Source of the DNA: Streptomyces zingiberis
Lineage (GTDB): Bacteria; Actinomycetota; Actinomycetes; Streptomycetales; Streptomycetaceae
Direction of reading: 5' to 3'
DNA: 64,000 nt
Assembly (NCBI RefSeq): GCF_012034935.1
Contig: NZ_JAATEN010000012.1
Span: 62,001 to 126,000 of the forward strand
The translations under genes and the position numbers were made by a program. Below the pieces are notes generated by a model. That model worked only from the letters and a program-made list of their open reading frames with translations. It was not told where the DNA came from and did no database searches. Positions 50,284-59,961 of this stretch are shown piece by piece (position 1 is the stretch's first letter; the number at the start of each line of letters is the position of its first letter).

Positions 50284-51222
50284 TCAGGGGTTGGCGGGGC
50301 CGCCGACCTGGATGCCGGCCATCCGTGACCACTCGTAGGGCCCGGTGCGCACCCGGGCCGCCAGGTCCCCGTCGAACTTCTCGTGGACGGTGATGCCCGC
50401 CTTCCCCGTGGCGCGCTCCGCGATCGCGTACGAGGGGGCGACGAGATCGCCCCAGCCGCCGTCCGCGCCGACCAGGACGATCCGGGCCCCCATCTGCCCG
50501 AGGTAGGCGATCTGCCCCTCGGCGGAGCCGCCGTGCCGCGCGGCGAAGGCCTTGATCTCCCGGGCCAGCTTGGTCACCCGGCGCTCCTCCCGCCGCTCGG
50601 CCGCGCTCTTCCGCCCGCCGCCACGGCCGCCACGGCCGGCGTCCCCGTCCGGGGCGTCCGCGGCGGGCCTGTCCCCCGCGGGCCCGGGTTCACCGGCGGC
50701 CGTAGCGGGCGCCTCGCCGGCCGTCTGCCCGGCGGCGGACCGCTCGGCGGCCGCGCCCGTCGTGCCATCGGTTCCGACGGCGGCCTTCGCGGCGGGCCGG
50801 GGGGTGGGCCGCGCGGCGGCTTCCCCGGCGGGCTCACCGGCGCCGGCCGCGGCCGGTTCGCCCGCGGGCACCGGAGCGGCGGGCCGGGTGGGCGCGGTGG
50901 GCTCACGGGCTGCCCCCGGGGCGGCGGTCCCTGATCCGGCCGGCTCGTCCGCGGCGGCCTCCGCGCCCCCGGGGCCCGCGGTGGGCTGCACGGCGGTCTC
51001 CCGGGGAGAGGCCGCGGAAGGCTCCGCGGAGGTCTCCGCCGTGCCGTCGCTCACGGTGTCATCCGCGCCGCCCGCGGCACTCGTGTCCCCCTCGGTGGCG
51101 GAGCCGGCGGTCCCGGGCCGCTCCTCCGCCCCGCCGTCCGCACCGGGCGGGCGCTCCGCGCCACCGCCGGCGGCCGGCCCGGTCCCCGCGTCCTGCCCCT
51201 GCTCCTGCTCGTTCTCTGCCAT
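50284..51222 (-). CDS. uncharacterised protein with disordered Ala/Pro/Gly N-terminus and conserved C-terminal domain
   Basis: A 312-aa protein. Residues 1 to about 205 are an Ala/Gly/Glu/Pro/Thr-rich, probably disordered segment. A basic stretch (RGGRGGGRKSAAERREERRVTKLAREIKAFAARHGG) leads to a compact C-terminal domain of about 85 residues: QIAYLGQMGARIVLVGADGGWGDLVAPSYAIAERATGKAGITVHEKFDGDLAARVRTGPYEWSRMAGIQVGG. The frame and codon bias support coding. The ATG at 51222 is preferred over the start at 51240. It lies downstream of ctaB on the same strand but is separated by a strong terminator. Function unknown. Confidence 0.75.
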   Translation of the reverse strand: MAENEQEQGQDAGTGPAAGGGAERPPGADGGAEERPGTAGSATEGDTSAAGGADDTVSDGTAETSAEPSAASPRETAVQPTAGPGGAEAAADEPAGSGTAAPGAAREPTAPTRPAAPVPAGEPAAAGAGEPAGEAAARPTPRPAAKAAVGTDGTTGAAAERSAAGQTAGEAPATAAGEPGPAGDRPAADAPDGDAGRGGRGGGRKSAAERREERRVTKLAREIKAFAARHGGSAEGQIAYLGQMGARIVLVGADGGWGDLVAPSYAIAERATGKAGITVHEKFDGDLAARVRTGPYEWSRMAGIQVGGPANP

Positions 51223-51254
51223 GCACCGGATGCTACCCACGGGTAGATCAACGG

Positions 51255-51300
51255 GCGACGGGCCGGTCGCGTGGCATGTCCCACGCGGCCGGCCCGTCGC
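51255..51300 (-). terminator. 20-bp hairpin after ctaB
   Basis: The arms 51255-51274 and 51281-51300 pair over 20 bp with a single G-U wobble position and loop CATGTC. It lies 52 nt beyond the ctaB stop on the minus strand and 33 nt upstream of the next gene. Confidence 0.8.
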
Positions 51301-51351
51301 TCTCTCCCGCCGCCCGCGTGCCCGGCCCGGGCGCGCCGCCAGGGGAACGTG

Positions 51352-52293
51352 CTACCGCAGGAAGGGATCCACCGCCACGGCCAGGAAGAGCAGCGACACA
51401 TAGGTGATGGACCAGTGGAAGAGCCGCATCTCCTTGAGCTTCGCGCCGGTGATACCGGCCCGGGCGCGGGCCTGGAGACCGTGCGCCTCCTTGAGCCAGA
51501 ACGCGCCGAGCACCACCGCGACCAGCGGGTAGAACCAGCCGGTGTAGCCCAGCGGCCAGAGCAGCAGCGAGACCCCGACCATCACCCAGCTGTAGAGGAC
51601 GATCTGCCGGGCCACGGTCCGGTTGGAGGCGATCACCGGCAGCATCGGCACGCCGACCCGCGCGTAGTCGTCCTTGACCTTCATCGACAGCGGCCAGTAG
51701 TGCGGCGGCGTCCAGAAGAAGATGACCAGGAAGAGGACGAGCGCCGCCCAGGAGACCTCGTCGCGCACCGCCGACCAGCCGATGAAGACCGGCATGCAGC
51801 CGGCGATCCCGCCCCACACGATGTTCTGCGCCGTGCGCCGCTTGAGCCACATCGTGTAGACGACGACGTAGAAGAGGAGGGCGCCCAGCGAGAGCATCGC
51901 GGAGAGTGGGTTGACCAGCACCCAGAACCAGACGGTGGAGCCCACCGCGAGTGTGGTGGCGAACACCAGGCACTCGCGCGGGGAGACCACCCCGGTGACC
52001 AGCGGCCGCTGGGAGGTACGGTCCATCAGCGCGTCGATGTCCCGGTCGATGTACATGTTGTAGGCACCGGCGCCGCCGGCCGACAGGAAGCCGCCGACGC
52101 AGGTGGCGAGGACCAGCCAGAGGTCCGGCACGCCCTGCGCGGCGAGGAACATCACCGGGACGGTCGTCATCAGCAGCAGCTCGATGACGCGCGGCTTGGT
52201 CAGGGCGAGGAACGCCTTGGCCCGGACATCGAGTGGCCGGTGACCGGGGCCCATCACGGGAACCCGCACTGGATGGGAATCGACGGCCGTCAC
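51352..52293 (-). CDS. ctaB: protoheme IX farnesyltransferase (heme O synthase)
   Basis: CtaB attaches farnesyl to heme B, giving heme O, the substrate of CtaA. The 313-aa UbiA-type membrane prenyltransferase has about nine helices. Seen: the first Asp-rich motif NMYIDRDIDALMDRT, the second-loop YTMWLKRRTAQNIVWGG and the conserved WTPPHYWPLSMKVKDDYARVGVPMLPV. The GTG at 52293 is preferred; an upstream in-frame ATG at 52341 adds 16 residues. It is divergent from tkt across a 459-nt gap. Together with ctaA it completes heme A synthesis. Confidence 0.94.
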   Translation of the reverse strand: MTAVDSHPVRVPVMGPGHRPLDVRAKAFLALTKPRVIELLLMTTVPVMFLAAQGVPDLWLVLATCVGGFLSAGGAGAYNMYIDRDIDALMDRTSQRPLVTGVVSPRECLVFATTLAVGSTVWFWVLVNPLSAMLSLGALLFYVVVYTMWLKRRTAQNIVWGGIAGCMPVFIGWSAVRDEVSWAALVLFLVIFFWTPPHYWPLSMKVKDDYARVGVPMLPVIASNRTVARQIVLYSWVMVGVSLLLWPLGYTGWFYPLVAVVLGAFWLKEAHGLQARARAGITGAKLKEMRLFHWSITYVSLLFLAVAVDPFLR

Positions 52294-52752
52294 GCGCACC
52301 CCTGGTTGGAATTCGGTCAGGACAGTCAGGACAGTCGGCACGGTGAGGACATCGGCGGCCGGGCCGCGGAGAGGTCTGCGAGCTCACCGGGGTCGGAGGT
52401 ACCGGGGCTCCGGTGACGACTCGCCCGTACCACGCCACTCTAGACGCCGCCCGGAGCGCTTCCGCCGCCGGGGGGCCGCCGGCGGCCGGAGCCGTGTTGA
52501 GCAGCGGGGGCCCGGGCCGCGTATGCATGCCCGACGGGCACGATCACGCGGCGCCGGGGTGGCCGGAGGGCCGCCCGCGCGGGTCGTCCGTCCCGGCCGC
52601 CGGCCGCTCCCACATGCGCATATGCCGTCGTGGAGCGCCGTTCCGGCTGCTGGACGGTCGAATCCACGCACACGGGTGCGAGATAGGCTCGACACCGCCC
52701 GGTGAGCCAGTCACCGGCACCGCGACCTTGTGGAGAGGAGCCCTGACCCAGG
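52294..52752. promoter_or_regulatory. divergent promoter region of ctaB and tkt
   Basis: 459 nt with no gene seen. TAGGCT (52684-52689) is a plausible -10 for the tkt operon, without a recognisable -35. AGAGGAG (52734-52740) precedes the tkt GTG. Confidence 0.35.
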
Positions 52753-54852
52753 GTGAGCACTCAGCCGACGACCACCGAGCTCGAATGGACAGAGCTGGAC
52801 CAGCGGGCGGTCGACACCGCTCGCGTCCTGGCCATGGATGCCGTGCAGAAGGTCGGGAACGGCCACCCCGGCACGGCGATGAGCCTCGCGCCCGCCGCGT
52901 ACCTCCTGTTCCAGAAACTGATGCGGCACGACCCGTCCGCCCCGGACTGGACGGGCCGGGACCGCTTCGTCCTCTCTCCCGGACACACCAGCCTGACCCT
53001 CTACATCCAGCTCTACCTGGCCGGTTACGGCCTGGAGCTGGACGACCTCAAGTCCTTCCGCACCTGGGGCTCCAAGACCCCGGGCCACCCGGAGTACGGC
53101 CACACCGCCGGCGTCGAGACCACCACCGGCCCGCTCGGCCAGGGCATCGCCAACGCCGTGGGGATGGCGATGGCCGCGCGGTACGAGCGCGGGCTGTTCG
53201 ACCCGGACGCCGCCGCCGGCTCCTCCCCGTTCGACCACACCGTCTGGGCGATCGTCTCCGACGGTGACCTGGAGGAGGGCGTATCCGCCGAGGCCTCCTC
53301 GCTCGCGGGCCACCAGGAGCTGGGCAACCTGATCGCCCTCTACGACGACAACCACATCTCCATCGAGGGCGACACCGCGACGGCCCTCTCCGAGGACGTG
53401 CTGAAGCGCTACGAGGCGTACGGCTGGCACGTCCAGCGCGTCGAGCAGTCCCCGGGCGGGGACTTCGACGTCAAGGCGCTGTACGCGGCCTTCCGCGCGG
53501 CACAGGAGGAGACGCGGCGGCCGTCGATCATCGCCGCCCGTACGATCATCGCCTGGCCGGCCCCCAACGCCCAGAACACCGAGGCCTCGCACGGCTCGGC
53601 GCTGGGCGCCGAGGAGGTCGCCGCCACCAAGCGGGTGCTGGGCTTCGACCCGGACACGCACTTCCCCGAGGACCCGGAGGTGCTGGCGCACGCCCGCGCC
53701 GCCGGTGACCGGGGCCGCGAGGCCCGCGCCGCCTGGGACAAGCGGGTGCAGGAGTGGCGGGACGGCAACCCGGAGCGCGCCGCGCTGTTCGACCGGGTCG
53801 CCGCCGGCGAGCTGCCGGAGGGGTGGGAGACGACGCTGCCGGTGTTCGAGCCCGGCAAGGAGGTCGCCACCCGCAAGGCGTCCGGCGCGGTCCTCAAGGA
53901 GCTGGGCCGGGTGCTCCCCGAGCTGTGGGGCGGCTCCGCCGACCTCGCCGGCTCGAACAACACCACGATCGACCCCACGTCCTCGTTCCTCCCCGCCTCG
54001 AACCCGCTGCCGGAGGCCGACCCCTACGGCCGCACGGTGCACTTCGGCATCCGCGAGCACGCCATGGGCTCGGTGATGAACGGCATCGCGCTGCACGGCG
54101 GAACCCGGATCTACGGCGGCACGTTCCTGGTCTTCTCCGACTACATGCGCCCCGCCGTCCGGCTCGCCGCGCTGATGGGGCTGCCCGTCACCTACGTCTG
54201 GACGCACGACTCCATCGGCCTCGGCGAGGACGGGCCGACCCACCAGCCGGTGGAGCAGCTCGCCGCGCTGCGCGCCATCCCCGGTCTCAACGTCGTCCGC
54301 CCCGCCGACGCCAACGAGACCTCGGTGGCCTGGGGCGAGATCACGCGCCGTCACACGGCGAAGCCGGCCCCGCACGGACTGGCGCTGACCCGGCAGAACG
54401 TCCCGACGTACGCGGCGAACGGCGACGCGGCCAAGGGTGGCTACGTGCTGTTCGACGCCGAGGACCCCGGGAACGCCGGCAGTGCCACGGAGCCCCGGGT
54501 GGTGCTGATCGCCACCGGCTCGGAGGTGCAGCTCGCCGTGGAGGCCCGTGAGCGGCTCCAGGCGTCCGGCGTCCCGGCCCGCGTGGTGTCGATGCCGTGC
54601 GCCGAGTGGTTCGAGGAGCAGGACCAGGGGTACCGGGACAGCGTGCTGCCCCCGGCGGTGCGGGCACGGGTGGCGGTGGAGGCCGGGATCGCCCTGCCCT
54701 GGCACCGGTACGTGGGCGACGCCGGCCGCGTCGTCTCGCTGGAGCACTTCGGCGCGTCCGCCGACTACAAGGTGCTGTTCCGGGAGTTCGGGCTGACCGC
54801 CGAGGCGGTCGAGACGGCCGCCCGGGAATCTCTCGAAGCCGCGGGTCGCTGA
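52753..54852 (+). CDS. tkt: transketolase
   Basis: Tkt moves two-carbon units between sugar phosphates in the non-oxidative pentose phosphate pathway. The 699-aa thiamine-diphosphate enzyme is of normal length. Seen: DAVQKVGNGHPGTAMSLAP, TGPLGQGIANAVGMA, the ThDP-binding GDGDLEEGVS-type segment (VSDGDLEEGVSAEASSLAGHQELGNLIALYDDNHISIEG), the catalytic FGIREHAMG region and THDSIGLGEDGPTHQPVEQLAALRAIPGL. The GTG at 52753 begins VSTQPTTTELEWTELDQRAVDTARVLAMDAVQ. It is the first gene of tkt-tal-zwf-opcA-pgl. Confidence 0.96.
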   Translation: MSTQPTTTELEWTELDQRAVDTARVLAMDAVQKVGNGHPGTAMSLAPAAYLLFQKLMRHDPSAPDWTGRDRFVLSPGHTSLTLYIQLYLAGYGLELDDLKSFRTWGSKTPGHPEYGHTAGVETTTGPLGQGIANAVGMAMAARYERGLFDPDAAAGSSPFDHTVWAIVSDGDLEEGVSAEASSLAGHQELGNLIALYDDNHISIEGDTATALSEDVLKRYEAYGWHVQRVEQSPGGDFDVKALYAAFRAAQEETRRPSIIAARTIIAWPAPNAQNTEASHGSALGAEEVAATKRVLGFDPDTHFPEDPEVLAHARAAGDRGREARAAWDKRVQEWRDGNPERAALFDRVAAGELPEGWETTLPVFEPGKEVATRKASGAVLKELGRVLPELWGGSADLAGSNNTTIDPTSSFLPASNPLPEADPYGRTVHFGIREHAMGSVMNGIALHGGTRIYGGTFLVFSDYMRPAVRLAALMGLPVTYVWTHDSIGLGEDGPTHQPVEQLAALRAIPGLNVVRPADANETSVAWGEITRRHTAKPAPHGLALTRQNVPTYAANGDAAKGGYVLFDAEDPGNAGSATEPRVVLIATGSEVQLAVEARERLQASGVPARVVSMPCAEWFEEQDQGYRDSVLPPAVRARVAVEAGIALPWHRYVGDAGRVVSLEHFGASADYKVLFREFGLTAEAVETAARESLEAAGR

Positions 54853-54890
54853 CGCCCGTAGGACACGGATCAGGAGGAGTTGCAACTCAT

Positions 54891-56006
54891 ATGGCAGACG
54901 CACTCAAGCGCCTCTCCGAGGAGGGCGTGGCGATCTGGCTGGACGATCTGTCCCGCACGTTCATCTCGTCCGGCTCCCTCGCGGAGCTGCGGGACACCAG
55001 CCACCTCGTCGGGGTCACCACCAACCCGACCATCTTCCAGAAGGCCATCTCCGCCGGTGAGGGGTACGAGCAGCAGCTCTCGGACCTCGCCGTGCGGCGG
55101 GTGAGCGTGGAGGAGGCCGTCCGCATGATCACCACGGCGGACGTCCGGGACGCCGCCGACGTGCTGCGCCCGGTCTTCGACGCCACGGACGGCCGCGACG
55201 GCCGGGTCTCCATCGAGGTGGACCCGCGGCTGGCGCACAACACCCACGCCACCGTCGCCGAGGCCAAGCAGCTCGCCTGGCTGGTGGACCGGCCGAACAC
55301 CTTCATCAAGATCCCGGCCACCGAGGCCGGACTCCCGGCGATCACCGAGGTCATCTCCCTCGGCATCAGCGTCAACGTCACGCTGATCTTCTCGCTGGAG
55401 CGCTACCGGCTGGTCATGGACGCCTACATGGCGGGGCTGGAGAAGGCGAGCGCGGCCGGGCTGGACGTCTCGAAGATCCACTCGGTGGCGTCCTTCTTCG
55501 TCTCCCGCGTGGACACCGAGATCGACAAGCGGCTGGACTCCCAGGGCACCGAGGCCGCCACGGCGCTCCGCGGCAAGGCGGCCGTCGCCAACGCCCGCCT
55601 CGCCTACCAGGCGTACGAGGAGGAGTTCGGCTCCGACCGCTGGGCCGCGCTGGAGCGTCAGGGCGCCAACCGGCAGCGCCCGCTGTGGGCGTCCACCGGC
55701 GTCAAGGACAAGGCGTACAAGGACACCCTCTACGTGGACGAGCTGGTCGCCCCCGGCACCGTCAACACCATGCCCGGCACCACCCTGGAGGCGGTGGCCG
55801 AGCACGGCGAGATCACCGGTGACACGGTGCGCGGCGGCTACGAGCAGGCCCGTAAGGACCTCGACGCGCTGGCGGAGCTCGGCATCTCCTACGACGAGGT
55901 GGTCCGGCTGCTGGAGGAGGAGGGGGTGGAGAAGTTCGAGAAGTCCTGGACCGACCTCCTTGAGTCCACCGAGGCCGAGTTGAAGCGACTCGCTCCGGAG
56001 GCGTGA
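54891..56006 (+). CDS. tal: transaldolase
   Basis: Tal transfers dihydroxyacetone units (sedoheptulose 7-P and glyceraldehyde 3-P to erythrose 4-P and fructose 6-P). The 371-aa TIM-barrel enzyme is the long actinobacterial type. Seen: VGVTTNPTIFQKAIS, VSIEVDPRLAHNTHATVAEAKQLA, the Schiff-base lysine in TFIKIPATEAGLPAI, SVNVTLIFSLERYR and PLWASTGVKDKAYKDTLYVDEL. The ATG at 54891 follows AGGAGG. It is 38 nt after tkt and 1 nt before zwf. Confidence 0.96.
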   Translation: MADALKRLSEEGVAIWLDDLSRTFISSGSLAELRDTSHLVGVTTNPTIFQKAISAGEGYEQQLSDLAVRRVSVEEAVRMITTADVRDAADVLRPVFDATDGRDGRVSIEVDPRLAHNTHATVAEAKQLAWLVDRPNTFIKIPATEAGLPAITEVISLGISVNVTLIFSLERYRLVMDAYMAGLEKASAAGLDVSKIHSVASFFVSRVDTEIDKRLDSQGTEAATALRGKAAVANARLAYQAYEEEFGSDRWAALERQGANRQRPLWASTGVKDKAYKDTLYVDELVAPGTVNTMPGTTLEAVAEHGEITGDTVRGGYEQARKDLDALAELGISYDEVVRLLEEEGVEKFEKSWTDLLESTEAELKRLAPEA

Positions 56007-56007
56007 C

Positions 56008-57531
56008 GTGAGCAGCAGCAATCCGCTGCGTGACGCATCGGACCGGCGGCTCCCGCGGATCGCGGGGCCGTCCGGTCTGGTCATCTTCGGCGTCACCGGG
56101 GACCTGTCCCGCAAGAAGCTGATGCCCGCCGTCTACGACCTGGCCAACCGCGGTCTGCTGCCGCCGGGCTTCTCCCTGGTGGGCTTCGCCCGCCGGGACT
56201 GGGAGGACCAGGACTTCTGCCAGGTCGTGCACGACGCGGTGAAGGAGAACGCCCGCACCCCGTTCCGGGAGGAGGTCTGGCAGCAGCTGAGCCAGGGCTT
56301 CCGGTTCGTGCCGGGCACCTTCGACGACGACGAGGCCTTCCGCAAGCTGAAGTCCACCATCAACGAACTCGACAAGGCCCGCGGCACGGGCGGCAACTTC
56401 GCCTTCTACCTCTCGGTGCCGCCGAAGTTCTTCCCCACCGTGGTCCGCCAGCTCAAGGAGCACGGGCTCTCGGAAGGCGAGGGCGACTCCTGGCGGCGGG
56501 CCGTCATCGAGAAGCCCTTCGGTCACGACCTGAAGAGCGCCCAGGAACTCAACAGCGTCATCCACCAGGTGTTCCGCCCCGCGGACGTCTTCCGGATCGA
56601 CCACTACCTGGGCAAGGAGACGGTCCAGAACATCCTGGCGCTGCGCTTCGCCAACACCATGTTCGAACCGATCTGGAACCGCAGCTATGTGGACCACGTC
56701 CAGATCACGATGGCGGAGGACATCGGCATCGGCGGCCGGGCCGGCTACTACGACGGCATCGGCGCCGCCCGCGACGTCATCCAGAACCACCTGCTCCAGC
56801 TGCTGGCGCTGACCGCGATGGAGGAGCCCTCCTCCTTCGACGCCAAGGCGCTGGTCACCGAGAAGCTGAAGGTCCTCAAGGCCGTCCAGCTCCCCGGCGA
56901 CCTCGGCCGCCACACCGTCCGCGGCCAGTACACCCATGGCTGGCAGGGCGGCGAGGAGGTGCTCGGCTACTGCGAGGAGGAGGGCATCAGCTCCGACTCG
57001 CGCACCGACACCTACGCCGCCATCAAGCTGTCCGTCGACAACCGCCGCTGGGCCGGGGTGCCGTTCTACCTGCGCACCGGCAAGCGGCTGGGCCGCCGGG
57101 TCACGGAGATCGCGGTCGTCTTCCAGCGCGCGCCGTACTCCCCGTTCGACACCACCGACACCCAGGAGCTGGGGCAGAACGCCCTGGTCGTCCGGGTGCA
57201 GCCGGACGAGGGCGTCACGATCCGCTTCGGGTCCAAGGTGCCCGGCACCTCGATGGAGATCCGCGACGTGACGATGGACTTCGCCTACGGCGAGTCCTTC
57301 ACCACCTCCAGCCCGGAGGCGTACGAGCGGCTGCTGCTGGACGTGCTGCTGGGCGACGCCAACCTCTTCCCGCGCCACCAGGAGGTGGAGGAGTCCTGGC
57401 GCATCCTCGACCCCGTCGAGGAGTACTGGGACACCCACGGCAAGCCGGAGGAGTACACCGCCGGCACCTGGGGCCCCAGGGCGGCGGACGAGATGCTCGC
57501 ACGAGACGGACGGAGCTGGCGCCGGCCATGA
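56008..57531 (+). CDS. zwf: glucose-6-phosphate 1-dehydrogenase
   Basis: Zwf oxidises glucose 6-phosphate to 6-phosphogluconolactone, making NADPH. The 507-aa product is typical. Seen: the nucleotide-binding GVTGDLSRKKLMPAVYDL, EKPFGHDLKSAQELN, the active-site signature RIDHYLGKETVQN and the conserved KLSVDNRRWAGVPFYLRTGKRL. The GTG at 56008 starts 1 nt after the tal stop. Its activity in actinobacteria depends on OpcA, encoded next. Confidence 0.97.
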   Translation: MSSSNPLRDASDRRLPRIAGPSGLVIFGVTGDLSRKKLMPAVYDLANRGLLPPGFSLVGFARRDWEDQDFCQVVHDAVKENARTPFREEVWQQLSQGFRFVPGTFDDDEAFRKLKSTINELDKARGTGGNFAFYLSVPPKFFPTVVRQLKEHGLSEGEGDSWRRAVIEKPFGHDLKSAQELNSVIHQVFRPADVFRIDHYLGKETVQNILALRFANTMFEPIWNRSYVDHVQITMAEDIGIGGRAGYYDGIGAARDVIQNHLLQLLALTAMEEPSSFDAKALVTEKLKVLKAVQLPGDLGRHTVRGQYTHGWQGGEEVLGYCEEEGISSDSRTDTYAAIKLSVDNRRWAGVPFYLRTGKRLGRRVTEIAVVFQRAPYSPFDTTDTQELGQNALVVRVQPDEGVTIRFGSKVPGTSMEIRDVTMDFAYGESFTTSSPEAYERLLLDVLLGDANLFPRHQEVEESWRILDPVEEYWDTHGKPEEYTAGTWGPRAADEMLARDGRSWRRP

Positions 57532-58775
57532 ACATCGATCTCACCGACACCACGTCCAGCCAGATCAACTCCGCGCTGGTGAAGGCGCGCCGCGCGGCGG
57601 GCTCCCCCGCCGTCGGCATGGTGCTCACCCTCGTCATCGTCACCGACGAGGGCAACCACTACGACGCGCTGAGGTCGGCCAGCCAGGCCTCCCAGGAGCA
57701 CCCCTCGCGCATCCTCGTGGTCATCAAGCGGCCGGGGCGCTCACCCCGCGACCGCAAGCTGGCCCGCCTGGACGCGGAGGTGCGGGTCGGCGGCGAGACC
57801 GGCACCAGCGAGACGGTGCTGCTGCGGCTCCACGGCGAACTGGCCAACCACGCGCACTCGGTGGTGCTGCCGCTGCTGCTGCCGGACACCCCGGTGGTGG
57901 TGTGGTGGCCGGAGGACGCGCCCGCCCACCCCAACGAGGACCTGCTGGGCCGGCTGGCCGCCCGCCGCATCACGGACGCCTCGGCCACCGAGGACCCGGT
58001 TTCCACGCTCGCGCTGCGGGCCGAGACCTACGCGCCGGGCGACACCGACCTGGCGTGGACCCGGATCACGCCGTGGCGGAGCGTGCTGGCCGCCGCCCTG
58101 GACCAGCGGCACGCGCCGGTCGAATCGGCCGTCGTGGAGGGCGAGGCCTACAACCCCAGCAGCGAGCTGCTGGCGCTGTGGCTGGCCGAGCGGCTGCGGG
58201 TGCCGGTGGCGCGGAAGGTGTCGGCGGGGCCGGGCCTGACGGCCGTCCGGCTGTCGACCGGCGAGGGTGAGGTCGTGCTGCACCGGTCCGACGGCTCGCT
58301 GGCCTCCCTGTCCGTACCGGGCCAGCCGGACCGCCATGTGGCCCTGCAGCGCCGGGAGACCTCCGAGCTGATCGCGGAGGAGCTGCGGCGGCTCGACCCG
58401 GACGAGGCGTACGCCGCCACCGTACGGTTCGGCGCGGGCCGGCTCGGCAAGCAGACGATCCAGCCCGACGAGCGCCAGAACGGCTCGGGGAGCGGGCCGG
58501 CCACCGGGGCACCGGCGGCCGGCCGGGCCCCGCGGACCCCGGAGGCGGAGGCCGAGGCGGCGGCACCGCCCCGGCCCGCGCCGCCCCGGACGGGACCGTC
58601 GGGCTCACCGGGCGGCGGGGCGGCCGGGACACCGGCGCCGGGCCCGTCGGCGTCCCCCGGCGGGAAGGGCGAGTCCTCCCCCGCACCGGGCCCGCGGCAG
58701 CTGGAGGCCGCCCGGCACCGGATCCCCGGCGCCGACGGGGGCGGCCGGAACACCGGCGGGGGGTCCGCCTCGTGA
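57528..58775 (+). CDS. opcA: glucose-6-phosphate dehydrogenase assembly protein OpcA
   Basis: OpcA promotes assembly and activity of the Zwf tetramer. The 415-aa product has the conserved domain up to about residue 310: MNIDLTDTTSSQINSALVKARRAAGSPAVGMVLTLVIVTDEG, PDTPVVVWWPEDAPAHP, DLAWTRITPWRSVLAAALDQ and VEGEAYNPSSELLALWLAERLRVPV. Residues 320-415 are a low-complexity Gly/Pro/Ala/Ser tail. The ATG at 57528 overlaps the zwf stop by 4 bp and its stop overlaps pgl by 4 bp, keeping the three proteins in step. Confidence 0.95.
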   Translation: MNIDLTDTTSSQINSALVKARRAAGSPAVGMVLTLVIVTDEGNHYDALRSASQASQEHPSRILVVIKRPGRSPRDRKLARLDAEVRVGGETGTSETVLLRLHGELANHAHSVVLPLLLPDTPVVVWWPEDAPAHPNEDLLGRLAARRITDASATEDPVSTLALRAETYAPGDTDLAWTRITPWRSVLAAALDQRHAPVESAVVEGEAYNPSSELLALWLAERLRVPVARKVSAGPGLTAVRLSTGEGEVVLHRSDGSLASLSVPGQPDRHVALQRRETSELIAEELRRLDPDEAYAATVRFGAGRLGKQTIQPDERQNGSGSGPATGAPAAGRAPRTPEAEAEAAAPPRPAPPRTGPSGSPGGGAAGTPAPGPSASPGGKGESSPAPGPRQLEAARHRIPGADGGGRNTGGGSAS

Positions 58776-59656
58776 CCGCCCCGAGAATCCTGGTCCACCG
58801 GGACACGGAGCTGATGGCGCGGGCCACCGCGGCCCGTCTGGTCAGGGCGCTCGCGGACGCGCAGACGGCGCGCGGCACGGCCTCGGTGGTGCTCACCGGC
58901 GGGCGGAACGGCAACGCGCTGCTGGCCGCCCTCGCCGCCTCCCCGGACCGGGACGCGGTGGACTGGGCGCGGCTGGACGTCTGGTGGGGCGACGAGCGCT
59001 TCCTGCCGGGCGGCGATCCCGACCGCAACGAGGTACAGGCCCGTGAGGCGCTGCTGGACGCGGTGGGCGTGGACCCGGCCCGGGTGCACCCCATGCCGGC
59101 CGCCGACGGCCCGCACGGCGCCGGTGAGAGCGGTGGCGCGGACGGCGGGGCCGGTGACGGGGGTGACGGGACGGAGGCCGCGGTGGCCGGTGCGGCCGAG
59201 GCGTACGCCCGGGAGCTGGCGGAGGCCGCCGGCGCGGCGGACGAGCACGGCCCCGCTGCCGTCCCCGCCTTCGACGTGCTCCTGCTCGGCGTCGGGCCGG
59301 ACACCCATGTGGCCTCGCTCTTCCCGGAGCTGTCGGCCGTGCGGGAGACGGAGCGGACGGTGGTCGGCGTGCACGGGGCCCCCAAGCCGCCGCCGGTCCG
59401 GATCTCCCTGACCCTGCCCGCGATCCGCGCGGCGCGTGAGGTGTGGCTGCTGGCGGCGGGCGAGGACAAGGCCGGGGCGGTGGCGCGCGCCCTGACCGCC
59501 ACCGGGGAGATCCAGGTCCCCGCGGCGGGTGCCCGGGGCACGGAGCGGACACTCTGGCTGCTGGACCGGGCGGCCGCGGCGCGGCTGCCGGAAGGGGTGA
59601 CGGCGGAGGAGGCCGCCCCGGAGGACGCGGCCGCCTCCCCGCCGGGTTCCGGCTGA
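58772..59656 (+). CDS. pgl: 6-phosphogluconolactonase
   Basis: Pgl hydrolyses 6-phosphogluconolactone to 6-phosphogluconate. The 294-aa product is of the DevB/NagB-fold group. Seen: LTGGRNGNALLAALA, the LDVWWGDERFLPGGDPDRNEVQAREALL signature, FDVLLLGVGPDTHVASLFPE and ISLTLPAIRAAREVWLLAAGEDKA. A Gly/Asp/Ala-rich insert (GAGESGGADGGAGDGGDGTEAA) makes it longer than most. The GTG at 58772 overlaps the opcA stop. It is the last gene of the pentose phosphate operon. Confidence 0.95.
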   Translation: MTAPRILVHRDTELMARATAARLVRALADAQTARGTASVVLTGGRNGNALLAALAASPDRDAVDWARLDVWWGDERFLPGGDPDRNEVQAREALLDAVGVDPARVHPMPAADGPHGAGESGGADGGAGDGGDGTEAAVAGAAEAYARELAEAAGAADEHGPAAVPAFDVLLLGVGPDTHVASLFPELSAVRETERTVVGVHGAPKPPPVRISLTLPAIRAAREVWLLAAGEDKAGAVARALTATGEIQVPAAGARGTERTLWLLDRAAAARLPEGVTAEEAAPEDAAASPPGSG

Positions 59657-59730
59657 GGCCGGGGCCACCGGTCCGCGCGGAGGCACCCGCTCCGGGACCG
59701 GGGGAGCCCTCCGGTACGGCTGATACGGCT

Positions 59731-59771
59731 GACGGCCCGGGAACGTACGGAGCGTACGTTCCCGGGCCGTC
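59731..59771 (+). terminator. 19-bp perfect hairpin ending the tkt-tal-zwf-opcA-pgl operon
   Basis: The arms 59731-59749 and 59753-59771 pair perfectly with loop GAG, 75 nt after the pgl stop. It is among the longest perfect stems in the window. Confidence 0.88.
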
Positions 59772-59961
59772 CCGTGCCCCGCACGCGGTGGCGTGACCCC
59801 GGCCCGGGAGCGGATCCTGACGGCGTACGGAACTCCGTCATACGGGACCCCGGCGTCTGTTCCCCGCCAGGAGGCGCCGGCCGATCCGGGGGCCGGCCGC
59901 AGGAGGACCGGACGAGGTGGCGGCCGGTGGGCGCGCGGCTCGCGGGCAGAGCCGCACCGCG

